From positions 310,001 to 374,000 of the forward strand of contig NZ_BMNW01000004.1 of NCBI RefSeq assembly GCF_014646755.1: a stretch of 64,000 nt of DNA. Reading direction: 5' to 3'. This document shows, one piece after another, positions 42,759 to 50,978 of this stretch (within the stretch, counting starts at the first letter, position 1; each line of letters starts with the position of its first letter). The position numbers were made by a program, and so were the translations under genes. The notes beneath the pieces are model-generated. The model had not been told where the DNA came from. It worked only from the letters and a program-made list of their open reading frames with translations, and did no database searches. The stretch comes from Pseudomonas asuensis. GTDB taxonomy: Bacteria; Pseudomonadota; Gammaproteobacteria; Pseudomonadales; Pseudomonadaceae.

Positions 42759-43988
42759 TTGCAAACGACCACTACGATTCCACGCTATCCCGTGATGGTG
42801 CTGATCCTCGGCGCGCTGGCTTGTATCGGCCCCATGTCGATCGATGCCTACCTGCCAGCCTTTGGCGCCATTGGCCGTGACTTTCAGCTGACCCCGGAAA
42901 AGACCCAATTAACGCTCGGGCTGTACATGCTGGCCTTTGCATTCATGACCCTGCTTCATGGCACCCTGTCCGACTCGTTCGGCCGCCGTCGTGTCATCCT
43001 GACGGCACTGGTGGTCTACATCGCCGGCTCGCTGGTTGCTGCGCTCGGCCCCAGCTTTGACTGGCTGCTCGCAGGCCGTATCTGCCAGGGACTATCTGCC
43101 GGTGCAGGCATGGTCGTGGGACAGGCCATCGTAACGGACTGTTATAAGGGGCCAGTGGCCCAAAAGACCATGTCCTACATCATCATGGTATTTAGCGTGT
43201 CTCCAGCGTTCGCGCCTATCATTGGTGGCTATTTGTCAGAACACACCGGTTGGCGAGGCGTCTTCTTTTTCCTGGCCGGCCTTGCTGTTTTCAGTGCTTC
43301 GCTTTGTGCGTTTTTCATGCCGGAAACCCTGTCACCGGAGCGTAGGCAGGCATTCGACTTAAGCGTCCTGTCGCGTAATTACGGGCGAGTGATACGGGAC
43401 GGGCAGTTCATGGCCCGAGCGGTAGTATTCGGCGCGCTGTTTGGCGGCTTCGCCTTTCTGATAGGCGCTGCCCCTGACTTCGTCACCCATGTCCTGGGGC
43501 TGGCTGAGACCGACTTTGGTTATCTGTTCATTCCCATCGTGATTGGTTTGACCAGCGGCTCCTTTCTGGCAGCCCGGCTTTCCTCACAGCTACCGTCCGG
43601 CCGCCTGATTGGTTTTGCCTACCTCATGCTTGGGCTGAGCTGCCTGATCAACCTGACCTACACCGGGCTTGCTACCGACTTGAACGTCTACGCGGCCGTT
43701 ATCCCGCACGGGCTGTTTGTCTTTGGCCTTTCACTGGGCATACCCACTATGACCTTGCGAATCCTCGAGCGCGTACCGGAGCTTTCCGGCACCGCGGCTT
43801 CGGTATTAGGGTTTGTCCAGATGATCTTCTTCTCAGTTGTCAGCGGCTGGCTTGCCCCCTTGGTATACGGCAGCGCATTTCGTCTGGCCGTGGCGCTATC
43901 CATTGGCGTCGTTGTGAGCGGCCTGGGCTGGGCGCTGGTTGGATTCCTGGCCAACAGGAATAAACCAGCTCCCGTGCCCAAAGCGTAG
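42759..43988 (+). CDS. MFS multidrug exporter, Bcr/CflA subfamily
   Basis: The product has 409 residues when read from a TTG at 42759. A later GTG or ATG near 42792 is possible, as the ribosome-binding site is weak. Twelve membrane helices are visible. The Bcr/CflA signature is MSIDAYLPAFGAIGRDF near 25. The MFS motif GTLSDSFGRRRVILTAL lies between helices 2 and 3, and VGQAIVTDCY in helix 5. Proton-linked export of sulfonamides, bicyclomycin or chloramphenicol-type compounds is typical of the family. The specific substrate here is not known. A GGGCC/GGCCC hairpin precedes the start. Confidence 0.88.
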   Translation: MQTTTTIPRYPVMVLILGALACIGPMSIDAYLPAFGAIGRDFQLTPEKTQLTLGLYMLAFAFMTLLHGTLSDSFGRRRVILTALVVYIAGSLVAALGPSFDWLLAGRICQGLSAGAGMVVGQAIVTDCYKGPVAQKTMSYIIMVFSVSPAFAPIIGGYLSEHTGWRGVFFFLAGLAVFSASLCAFFMPETLSPERRQAFDLSVLSRNYGRVIRDGQFMARAVVFGALFGGFAFLIGAAPDFVTHVLGLAETDFGYLFIPIVIGLTSGSFLAARLSSQLPSGRLIGFAYLMLGLSCLINLTYTGLATDLNVYAAVIPHGLFVFGLSLGIPTMTLRILERVPELSGTAASVLGFVQMIFFSVVSGWLAPLVYGSAFRLAVALSIGVVVSGLGWALVGFLANRNKPAPVPKA

Positions 43989-44038
43989 CCTTACAAAGTT
44001 ATTCGTTTGGCACGTTTTCTCGTCATGAGCCAACAGGC

Positions 44039-44653
44039 TTAACGGGACTGGCAGTACGATAAGAAAGCATCAATATCTTTCGAACATAACAGCGGAGATA
44101 CCTTGCGTATCTCTTCTTCTGGCCAGTCCCACCAACAAGACTCCAAAAGCTGCGCCCTAACTGCTTCAGGAAATCTCCACTTCAAATGGCGCGCCGGGTT
44201 CCCGCCCACCACCTCATAAGGGGCTACATCCTTCGTCACTAACGCCCCAGCTGCAACAACAGCCCCGTGTCCGATACTAACCCCTGACAGGATCATGGCA
44301 TTTGAACAAAGCCAGACATCACTGCCAATGACCACATCACCGTTAGTACCGCCGTAGTCGGTAATATGCGCAGCCTCATCAAGCATCGCAGGAAACGGGT
44401 AACAACTGATCCAATCGATACGATGATGACCCCCTAGAAATATCTGAACATTAGCGGCAATGGAGGTGTAAGAGCCAATCATCAGGGTCGAGCCTTCGTG
44501 CCAATCACTAACGGTTAAACCACCATAGGTACCTGTGCCTATGGTGTAGCTCGGGTATAGCTCCCTGAGCTTAGCGGTTTCTCGATGCAATTTAGGCAAT
44601 CTTCGAATCGCTTTTCTAGCCGATCGGCTGCGCAGTTTTTCAAAAAACCCCAT
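44039..44653 (-). CDS. CatB/Vat-like hexapeptide-repeat O-acetyltransferase
   Basis: The product has 204 residues. The central left-handed beta-helix shows hexapeptide repeats from GSDVWLCSNAMILSGVSIGHGAVVAAGALVTKDV. A catalytic His in GGHHRIDW and the C-terminal NPARHLKWRFPEAVRAQLLESCWWDW helix match xenobiotic acetyltransferases (CatB, Vat) and wall-polysaccharide O-acetyltransferases. It may acetylate a sugar or antibiotic using acetyl-CoA. It lies beside the drug-exporter gene, which converges on it, so no operon is shared. The family includes many non-resistance enzymes. Confidence 0.85.
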   Translation of the reverse strand: MGFFEKLRSRSARKAIRRLPKLHRETAKLRELYPSYTIGTGTYGGLTVSDWHEGSTLMIGSYTSIAANVQIFLGGHHRIDWISCYPFPAMLDEAAHITDYGGTNGDVVIGSDVWLCSNAMILSGVSIGHGAVVAAGALVTKDVAPYEVVGGNPARHLKWRFPEAVRAQLLESCWWDWPEEEIRKVSPLLCSKDIDAFLSYCQSR

Positions 44654-44799
44654 TACCTACTCCTATACGGTACGGCCAGATCCTAGCGCATTATTGTCGC
44701 ATGTCTGTCTGATCCCAATGACGCATGCAATTGCACTTGACCCTATCGTAACGTGAGGCCTCAGGATCAATTCCGCACGTGAGAGAAAGGAGCAATTCG

Positions 44800-45816
44800 A
44801 TGCTATTGAAAGTGGGTGAACTGGCCAAGCAATCGGGTCTTACGATTCGAACTCTTCACCATTACGACAGCATCGGCCTGCTGACACCTTCCACGCGCTC
44901 CGATGCCGGATACCGACTGTACAACCGGGCCGATATCGCCCGGCTGCACCAGATCCAGGCCCTGCGTGGCATGGGCCTCTCGCTGGCCGAGATCGGAACC
45001 CTTCTGACGCAGCCAGACGTTGCGCTCCTGACCATCACCGAGCAGCAGATCCGCCTGCTGGACCGGCAGATTACCCGGCAGACGAATCTGCGTAATCGCC
45101 TGGCAGACCTGCATCGCCAACTTAATGAAGGAAAGGAGCCTGACCTGGCCGACTGGTTGAAAACCCTGGAATTGATGACCATGTACGAACAGCATTTCGC
45201 CCCTGAAGACCTGAATGATCTGCCTTTCTACACCGCCGCCAACCAGCAGGTTTGGCACGCGCTGGTGAGGGAAGCCCATCAGCTCCTCCAGCAAGGGCTG
45301 CCTCCTGAGTCAGCTCAAGCGCAGTCGCTGGCACGGCGCTGGATGACGCTCCTGGAGCACAATACATCAACCAATCCGGCTCTGGCCGTGCGACTCAACG
45401 AGCTGTTCAGCCGCACGGCCCCTCTACAGGAACAGACGGGGGTCACCCCCGAGATGACCCGCTTTATCCTGAAGGCCTTTACGGCCAGCAAGCTTGCGCT
45501 CTATGAGCGGTATCTCACGCCCGAAGAGTTCACCTTCATGCAGGCGAACTATGCGGAGCAGATCCCTAAATGGCTGCCGCTTCTGGCCGATCTACGCCGC
45601 ATCATGGATAACGGATTGCCGCCAGACTCTCCAGAAGCGTTGGAGCTGGCGCAACGCTGGATCACGTTGTTTACCGCTTATGCAGGCACGAACCCCGAGA
45701 CCCACCAAAAATTGCGTCAGGCTCATGCCTGCGAGCCGCAACTGGCTGAAGGCACCTGGATGACAGACGATATTCAGCGCTATCTCGGTCAGGCTATGGC
45801 AGCACGGCCTGCCTAG
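44800..45816 (+). CDS. MerR-family regulator with TipAS-like C-terminal domain
   Basis: The ATG at 44800 follows AAGGAG and gives 338 residues. The N-terminal winged helix-turn-helix LLKVGELAKQSGLTIRTLHHYDSIGLLTPSTRSDAGYRLYNRADIARLHQI is a clear MerR domain. A coiled-coil dimer region (about 75-120) follows. The C-terminal half holds two related all-helical segments with LPPESAQAQSLARRWMTLL and LPPDSPEALELAQRWITLF, a duplicated TipAS-type drug-binding domain. No Cys metal ligands are present. The target genes may include itself or the neighbours. The effector is unknown. Confidence 0.88.
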   Translation: MLLKVGELAKQSGLTIRTLHHYDSIGLLTPSTRSDAGYRLYNRADIARLHQIQALRGMGLSLAEIGTLLTQPDVALLTITEQQIRLLDRQITRQTNLRNRLADLHRQLNEGKEPDLADWLKTLELMTMYEQHFAPEDLNDLPFYTAANQQVWHALVREAHQLLQQGLPPESAQAQSLARRWMTLLEHNTSTNPALAVRLNELFSRTAPLQEQTGVTPEMTRFILKAFTASKLALYERYLTPEEFTFMQANYAEQIPKWLPLLADLRRIMDNGLPPDSPEALELAQRWITLFTAYAGTNPETHQKLRQAHACEPQLAEGTWMTDDIQRYLGQAMAARPA

Positions 45817-45823
45817 TCCAGCC

Positions 45824-45848
45824 ACCCTGATCCTGTGATCAGGGTTTG
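45824..45848. terminator. Terminator-like hairpin between convergent genes
   Basis: ACCCTGATC (45824-45832) and GATCAGGGT (45837-45845) flank a four-base loop, followed by TTGG. The stem contains the stop codon of the minus-strand gene. It can serve both directions. Confidence 0.65.
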
Positions 45849-46360
45849 GCAAATGACAAGGACAACGAGGGCAGCTCCAGCGGAGGCTTGTTCAGCCAGG
45901 CCTCTTCTTCCGCCTGGGTCGGTACAAACCGGCTGCCTGTCGCCTCCTGTGGCACCCGACTAGCCAACGCAAAGGAGCCCATGCCGAGCGTACAGGTCGA
46001 GCAGGGATAGTGACTGGAGATGGCATAGTCACCCGTCAGGGCATGAAAATTCATTGTTCCGTTCTGTGCCAGTACGGCCTCGACTACGGCTTGCTGCTGG
46101 TGCTCAGTAAGCGTGACTGTCAAGACAGTCGAGTGATGGGTAATGGCCTCACGCGGAGGCTCATCATCGGCCAGGTCAAAAAGTGAACAAAAGAAATGGC
46201 TGATTCGCTCACCTAGAGAGCCTATAGAAGAACCCGCCGCCTCATTTTGAGGAGTTGAAACTGAGATATGCCGACCGGCTACACCTTTTGCGATCAACTC
46301 ATGTCGGACATGCTCGGCTTCGCTTGGACAGCCGAAGGCTGCTTTGAGAATGTGCTCCAT
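45839..46360 (-). CDS. Hypothetical protein with ferredoxin-like N-terminal fold
   Basis: The ATG at 46360 is preceded by AAGGGTGG, giving 173 residues. The first 75 residues (HILKAAFGCPSEAEHVRHELIAKGVAGRHISVSTPQ) look like the YflT/general-stress-type domain with alternating strands and helices. The second half contains DYAISSHYPCSTCTLGMGSFALASRVPQEATG and a C-terminal Pro/Leu stretch. CSTC is a possible metal or redox pair. I do not recognise a named family for the whole. It is convergent with the MerR gene. The 646-bp spacer upstream has no gene. Confidence 0.6.
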   Translation of the reverse strand: MEHILKAAFGCPSEAEHVRHELIAKGVAGRHISVSTPQNEAAGSSIGSLGERISHFFCSLFDLADDEPPREAITHHSTVLTVTLTEHQQQAVVEAVLAQNGTMNFHALTGDYAISSHYPCSTCTLGMGSFALASRVPQEATGSRFVPTQAEEEAWLNKPPLELPSLSLSFAKP

Positions 46361-47006
46361 CGCTACCACCCTTTTTATTTATTGTGCTTACGGCCCGGTT
46401 AGCCAGGCCCGTCGGTCCAGGCAGACAGCGCTGCCGGAGGGGAGAAGGCTCATCTACCTGTCTGGGATTCTGCAACAAGGCGGAAGGGCTGGTGAGAGCA
46501 TTTCGTCTGTTGGACACGCTCATAAGAGAGGCAGCAAACTTGCTGGTAGATAACCTAACGAAACGGTCCTGCTAAAGCCGCCGCGCTGGATAGCCTCTAG
46601 CGACTACATCCCGGATAAAAACGGTTTGATCTTTGAAACGAAGATGGCCTATCTGGGAACGGCACCGCAGGCCCAATGTCAAATCAATGTTTCAGACGAA
46701 AGGCCACGTCATCACCCCCGCAACACGCTGCGCTACTTCGTATAGCACAGGGACACAGTTGCCTGAGCGCAGAGTCGACCCAGGTTGAACACGGGCAAGA
46801 CTCGAAACTGTCATGCTATCAGCAGGTCATACTCAATCGACAATGAGCCCTACATTCAACGTACCTGCTCATGGCCTAACATAAACTCATGCTCATTTGC
46901 ATGAACTTGCTCACAGGCCTGCGCTACAGCTTTTCATTTTGTTCAGCGTCCGCGTAGGATTTCAGCATGTAATCAAACTGCCTGACTGCTTGAAAAGGAA
47001 TTCAGC
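46361..47006. other. Gene-free spacer; contains a duplicated translation-initiation region
   Basis: No supported gene lies here, and short frames show no family pattern. At 46956-46972, AGGATTTCAGC precedes ATG directly followed by TAA. The same arrangement, AGGAATTCAGCATG, recurs exactly 40 bases later as the true start of the next gene (47007). Minor palindromes such as TCATGC-N6-GCATGA near 46888 occur. Confidence 0.4.
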
Positions 47007-47303
47007 ATGAAATGCCCTCACTGCAAACAAAGCATCAGCGCCTTCCACGCTGCACTCATCGGTCCGCCTGAGTCGGATGGAAGCCGATTGTGTCCCAAAT
47101 GTGGAAAGCCCTTTACCTTGAAGCTCGATATTTTCAGAGCTATTCCTGCTGCTGCCAGCGGTGCTGCTGTCGCCCTGTTGATCGCGTTCAGGATTCCTTA
47201 TATTGGCTTCCTGCTAGGCGCCTTTGTCCTGGTATTTTCGCTATACCTGACCTCGATGCGCCTGACCAAGCCTGCATCGGCTGAAGAGGAAGTTGTTTCG
47301 TAA
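47007..47303 (+). CDS. Small zinc-ribbon membrane protein of unknown function
   Basis: The product has 98 residues. Two CxxC pairs (CPHC at 3-6 and CPKC at 29-32) form a zinc-ribbon-like unit at the N-terminus. Two hydrophobic helices follow (about 48-62 and 65-83), with a short polar tail. Membrane anchoring of a metal-binding knuckle is evident. The family is often called CXXC-type hypothetical. Nothing in the surroundings fixes its function. A strong AAGGA precedes the ATG. Confidence 0.75.
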   Translation: MKCPHCKQSISAFHAALIGPPESDGSRLCPKCGKPFTLKLDIFRAIPAAASGAAVALLIAFRIPYIGFLLGAFVLVFSLYLTSMRLTKPASAEEEVVS

Positions 47304-47358
47304 TAGATGGTCAGGCTGTCATACAAGGCGGACAGCCAGCCTGGGAAAGGAAGGGGTA

Positions 47359-47652
47359 TTAGGACTTGGGCATGCCTTCGAGCATGTACTTTTCAAGTTC
47401 GACCCGGCAGGTAAGACGTGTACAGGCAAATACCCTGTTATTCCAGTCAGCCAGTTCCGAATAATCACTCTGTTCGAGCGTATCCAGAAAGCCCTTGAGG
47501 CGATAAGCCTCGCTTGCGCCAAGGCGCATCAAATCAAAGCCGTGATTGATCGCAACGATCTGCAGCAACTCGCTGACTCGTTCACCCCAAAAGACATGCT
47601 GCTCTTTGGGTACGAAACGTCCAACGCTGGACGCGGAGTGAAGATAGCTCAT
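47359..47652 (-). CDS. Small hypothetical protein
   Basis: The product has 97 residues: MSYLHSASSVGRFVPKEQHVF, then helical segments (WGERVSELLQIVAINHGFDLMRLGASEAYRLKGFLDTLEQSDYSELADWNN). AGGA eight bases before the ATG supports the start. It is acidic and helical with no membrane segment. Two Cys lie near the end (ACTRLTCRVE). I do not recognise the family. It is convergent with the zinc-ribbon gene, and its frame is favoured over the opposite-strand frame by codon pattern and start site. Confidence 0.55.
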   Translation of the reverse strand: MSYLHSASSVGRFVPKEQHVFWGERVSELLQIVAINHGFDLMRLGASEAYRLKGFLDTLEQSDYSELADWNNRVFACTRLTCRVELEKYMLEGMPKS

Positions 47653-48022
47653 TCAGTATTTCCTGAAGAATATTCATTCAAATCCCTTAAGTTAATAGCG
47701 TTAACGCGAAGCCGAATTTCCTGTGGCTTCTACAATAAGTCGACACAGTAAAAGGAAACGTCGGGATCACAATGCTTTTTGCTTAAACGATTCTCTCGTG
47801 TTCAGGAATGATTCAGACTTCTACAGCACAACGTGAATCAGAGCACACAAATATTTAGTTAGCATACTCACTAACTCTTGACGCAAGGCCTTTTGCCATC
47901 AGTGCGTTTATTCAAGTTATAACCTTGACCGGTTTTGCGTCTATTAATTCTTTCATAACGCTATAAATCGACGGATTTCCCTTCTTGAATTCACGCCTGG
48001 GAATGCACAAGGGAGGTGTCTC

Positions 48023-48068
48023 GGTCGATAAACGCACAGGTGAAGCGTTTTGTGTCCGATTATCGGAC
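48023..48068. promoter_or_regulatory. Tandem PcaR-type operators before pcaIJ
   Basis: GTCCGATTATCGGAC at 48054-48068 is a perfect 7-1-7 palindrome. GGTCGATAAACGCAC at 48023-48037 matches the PcaR site GTTCGATAATCGCAC, as I recall it, in 13 of 15 positions. The two are 31 bp centre to centre, about three helical turns, and lie about 105-150 bases before pcaI. PcaR is the beta-ketoadipate-responsive regulator of pca genes in Pseudomonas. Confidence 0.7.
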
Positions 48069-48124
48069 ATCTAGACCTTTTTCAAGGGATGCAATCGCAT
48101 ATGCTCGACTCATGCGGCCTATCT

Positions 48125-48153
48125 CCTCGGACGATGTATGCATACTGCCGAGG
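48125..48153. promoter_or_regulatory. Nested palindrome in the pcaI leader
   Basis: CCTCGG (48125-48130) and CCGAGG (48148-48153) enclose GTATGCATAC, itself a perfect palindrome. It lies 20-49 bases before the pcaI start and may form a leader hairpin or bind a dimeric regulator. Confidence 0.4.
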
Positions 48154-48173
48154 CCCTTGAATGAGGACATACA

Positions 48174-48845
48174 ATGATCAATAAAATTGTCGAGAGCCTG
48201 AGCCAGGCTGTGGAAGATATTCACGATGGCGCGACGGTGATGATTGGCGGATTCGGCCCTTCCGGGCAGCCTTCAGAGCTGATTGATGCCCTGATTGCTC
48301 AAGGCGCGAAAGACCTGACCATCATCAATAACAATGCAGGCAATGGCGATACGGGTCTGGCAGCACTACTTAAGGCAGGCCAGGTTCGCAAAATTATCTG
48401 TTCGTTTCCACGCCAGACAGATTCTCATGTATTCGACGAGCTCTACCGTGCCGGCAAGATTGAGCTGGAGCTGGTCCCGCAGGGTAATCTGGCCGAGCGT
48501 ATCCGCGCCGCCGGTGCCGGTATCGGTGCCTTTTTCACGCCGACCAGTTACGGCACCATTCTGGCAGAAGGCGTGGAAACACGAGAGATCAACGGCAAGC
48601 ACTATGTCATTCAGTATCCCATCCATGCCGACTTTGCCCTGATTCGCGCCGACCGTGCCGACCGGTGGGGTAATCTGACTTATCGCAAGGCAGCACGTAA
48701 TTTTGGGCCCATCATGGCAACCGCTGCGAAGACGACCCTTGTGCAGACGCGTGAAATCGTAGAGCTGGGCGAGATCGACCCTGAAGTCATCGTTACGCCA
48801 GGCATTTTCGTGCAACGCGTTGTCCGTGTTTCAGGAGATCAGTAA
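48174..48845 (+). CDS. pcaI: 3-oxoadipate CoA-transferase, alpha subunit
   Basis: This 223-residue subunit transfers CoA from succinyl-CoA to beta-ketoadipate, late in the protocatechuate/catechol pathway. The N-terminal MIGGFGPSGQPSELIDALI and SNNAGN-like INNNAGNGDTGLAALL match class I CoA-transferase alpha subunits. GNLAERIRAAGAGIGAFFTPTSYGT and ADRWGNLTYRKAARNFGPIMA are also typical. GAGGACATACA precedes the ATG. It overlaps pcaJ by one base. PcaR boxes upstream support the pathway assignment over a general oxoacid transferase. Other pca genes are not in this window. Confidence 0.9.
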   Translation: MINKIVESLSQAVEDIHDGATVMIGGFGPSGQPSELIDALIAQGAKDLTIINNNAGNGDTGLAALLKAGQVRKIICSFPRQTDSHVFDELYRAGKIELELVPQGNLAERIRAAGAGIGAFFTPTSYGTILAEGVETREINGKHYVIQYPIHADFALIRADRADRWGNLTYRKAARNFGPIMATAAKTTLVQTREIVELGEIDPEVIVTPGIFVQRVVRVSGDQ

Positions 48846-49489
48846 TGAACAGACTCAATCGCAATCAGATCGCAGCCCGAGTCGCTCAAGACATCCCCGA
48901 GGGGGCCTATGTCAACCTGGGAATTGGACTGCCCACCATGGTGGCCAATCATTTACCCGCTGATCGTGAAATCTTCCTCCATAGCGAAAATGGCATCCTC
49001 GGCATGGGCCCGGCACCGGGGGAGGGCCAGGAAGACCCTGACCTGATCAACGCGGGTAAACAGCCTGTCACGCTACTGCCGGGTGGCGCCTTTTTCCACC
49101 ATGCAGATTCGTTTGCCATGATGCGCGGCGGCCACCTGGATATCTGTGTGCTAGGTGCCTTTCAAGTATCTGCCAAAGGCGATCTGGCCAACTGGCATAC
49201 CGGCGAGCCTGATGCCATTCCTGCTGTAGGGGGCGCCATGGACCTTGCTATTGGTGCCAAGCAGGTTTTTGTCATGATGGATCTTCTGACAAAAAGCGGG
49301 CAGAGCAAGCTGGTTGAGCATTGCACGTATCCATTGACTGGCGTGGGCTGCGTATCACGCGTCTATACCAACCTTGCAATCTTCGATATTGCTGACGGCA
49401 AGGTGTACGTAAGTGAACTTGTCGAAGGCCTGTCGCTGGATAGCCTCAAGGAAATGACCGGCCTTGCGCTGGTACAAAAGCCTGCCTGA
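48845..49489 (+). CDS. pcaJ: 3-oxoadipate CoA-transferase, beta subunit
   Basis: This 214-residue partner of PcaI carries the catalytic Glu in LHSENGILGMGPAPGEG. The sequence AARVAQDIPEGAYVNLGIGLPTMVANHLP is the N-terminal family pattern. The product is CoA-activated beta-ketoadipyl, passed to a thiolase (PcaF), which is not seen here. The one-base overlap with pcaI implies translational coupling. Assignment relative to acetoacetate transferases rests on the upstream PcaR boxes. Confidence 0.9.
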   Translation: MNRLNRNQIAARVAQDIPEGAYVNLGIGLPTMVANHLPADREIFLHSENGILGMGPAPGEGQEDPDLINAGKQPVTLLPGGAFFHHADSFAMMRGGHLDICVLGAFQVSAKGDLANWHTGEPDAIPAVGGAMDLAIGAKQVFVMMDLLTKSGQSKLVEHCTYPLTGVGCVSRVYTNLAIFDIADGKVYVSELVEGLSLDSLKEMTGLALVQKPA

Positions 49490-49983
49490 TAGTTACCCGA
49501 AGAGCGCGGCCCTGCCATAGATCTCACAAACCGCATGGTACCAGGTCCGCCTCTTCTGCCAACGTCATGGCCTTTCAAAAATACTCGTCTGCGCTTGTCT
49601 TGCTTGAAACAACTTTGCTGACAAAGCGTCACAAAGGTGTGTTAGTGTTCGCCGACTAGACACGCTGTTATTGGCACGTTTTATGACTAACGCCTTTTCC
49701 TGGCTGCTCACGCCGCCATAGCGCTCCATCCCGCCTCTGGCCTTGCCCGTATAGGCAGGCATGCTATTGCCTTGGTTTTTTATAAACTGCGGCGCTCTAT
49801 GTTTTTCGCTTTGTTTAAAGTTTTGTTTAACTTTGGAATGCGCTCAACATAGCTATCATCATGATGATTAACGTTGGAGATAATGGAGCACCATTAGCTC
49901 ATTATTAAACCAACTACTATCGAACCCGTAATTGATTAGTACATTACATGCTGATTAACGGCGGTCGATCAGGCTGGAGAAAT
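49490..49983. other. Gene-free spacer upstream of rmlD
   Basis: No gene is supported. The second half is AT-rich, with a run of weak -10-like sequences and an inverted repeat ATAATGGAGC-N7-GCTCATTAT at 49880-49905 (one bulged base). These may form the promoter and leader of the rmlD gene. Confidence 0.4.
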
Positions 49984-50862
49984 ATGAAAGTCTTAATTAC
50001 AGGTCGAAGCGGTCAAGTCTCTCAGGCGTTGCAAAGAAACCTTAAAGACGATTATGAACTGCTTGTCCTTGGCCGTGATGCAATGGATCTTGCAAACGAA
50101 GAGGCCATTCGTGAAACCGTTCGACGTGTACAGCCAGACCTGATCATCAATGCTGCTGCCTATACCGCCGTAGACAAGGCTGAGACGGAGGTCGATATGG
50201 CCTTCAAGGTAAACGCCGAAGCCCCGCGAATTCTGGCAGAAGAAGCGGCAGCGCGAGACATTCCGTTTATTCACTACTCCACTGACTATGTCTTCGATGG
50301 TGATAAGCGTGAGCCTTATCGAGAAGATGACGCTACCCATCCCTCCAGTGTGTATGGCAAAAGCAAGCTTGCTGGCGAAAAGGCAGTCCAGGCGGTAGGC
50401 GGTAAATACCTGATCTTGCGAACCAGTTGGGTTTATTCCCAGGACGGAAACAACTTCGTTCTCACCATGCACCGCTTGTTGCAGGAAAAAGATGAGCTAC
50501 GTGTTGTGGATGATCAGATTGGTATACCAACATGGTCCGATACGATTGCCTCAGCTACTGCACACCTCGTGAGGCGCATTACCGCAAATAATCCCGGCCC
50601 CTGGGGGATTTACCACCTTACTTCGACCGGCAAAACATCGTGGTTTGGCTTTACCAAAGCGATTGCTCATAAACTTGAAGAGCAGGGTAAATTACGTGCC
50701 CGGCTTTATCCCATTCCAACACGTGAATATCCGACTCCGGCGAAACGCCCGGCAAATTCACGATTGGACTGTTCAAGCATTCAGGCCAACTGGGATGTAC
50801 AACTACCTGAGTGGAAAGATGCATTTGAACACTTCTGGCAGCAAAACTTTGCAGACCAGTAA
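49984..50862 (+). CDS. rmlD: dTDP-4-dehydrorhamnose reductase
   Basis: The ATG at 49984 follows GGAG and gives 292 residues. Extended-SDR motifs: MKVLITGRSGQVSQAL (a GxxGxxG-like cofactor loop), INAAAYTAVDKAE near 60, HYSTDYVFDG near 99, the catalytic Y-x-x-x-K in SSVYGKSKLAGE near 125, and RTSWVYS near 146. It reduces dTDP-4-keto-rhamnose to dTDP-L-rhamnose for surface polysaccharides. The rmlBAC genes that normally accompany it are absent here, so it is an orphan or replaces one elsewhere. A terminator follows. Confidence 0.88.
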   Translation: MKVLITGRSGQVSQALQRNLKDDYELLVLGRDAMDLANEEAIRETVRRVQPDLIINAAAYTAVDKAETEVDMAFKVNAEAPRILAEEAAARDIPFIHYSTDYVFDGDKREPYREDDATHPSSVYGKSKLAGEKAVQAVGGKYLILRTSWVYSQDGNNFVLTMHRLLQEKDELRVVDDQIGIPTWSDTIASATAHLVRRITANNPGPWGIYHLTSTGKTSWFGFTKAIAHKLEEQGKLRARLYPIPTREYPTPAKRPANSRLDCSSIQANWDVQLPEWKDAFEHFWQQNFADQ

Positions 50863-50952
50863 AACCTCAGATAATTAGTATCAATGTAATACTTTATTGA
50901 TAGCTCTTTTCAGAGGCAGTGATATCACGATTCACTAAATCTTCATATCAAT

Positions 50953-50978
50953 AAAGGGCGCCGTAGCGCCCTTTATTT
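50953..50978. terminator. Bidirectional terminator between rmlD and the LLM oxidoreductase gene
   Basis: AAAGGGCGC (50953-50961) and GCGCCCTTT (50966-50974) flank a four-base loop, with A and T tracts on either side. Confidence 0.9.

Larger units (their letters stand above)
47653..48173. other. Regulatory spacer upstream of pcaIJ
   Basis: No gene is supported in this 521-bp spacer. It holds the two PcaR-type boxes listed separately and a nested palindrome near the pcaI start. The first 350 bases show nothing I can name. Confidence 0.5.

Noticed and set aside
47293-47751. Plus-strand 152-codon frame over the 97-residue minus-strand gene
   Set aside because: The minus-strand frame has a better start site and more protein-like sequence; the plus-strand frame has no family resemblance.
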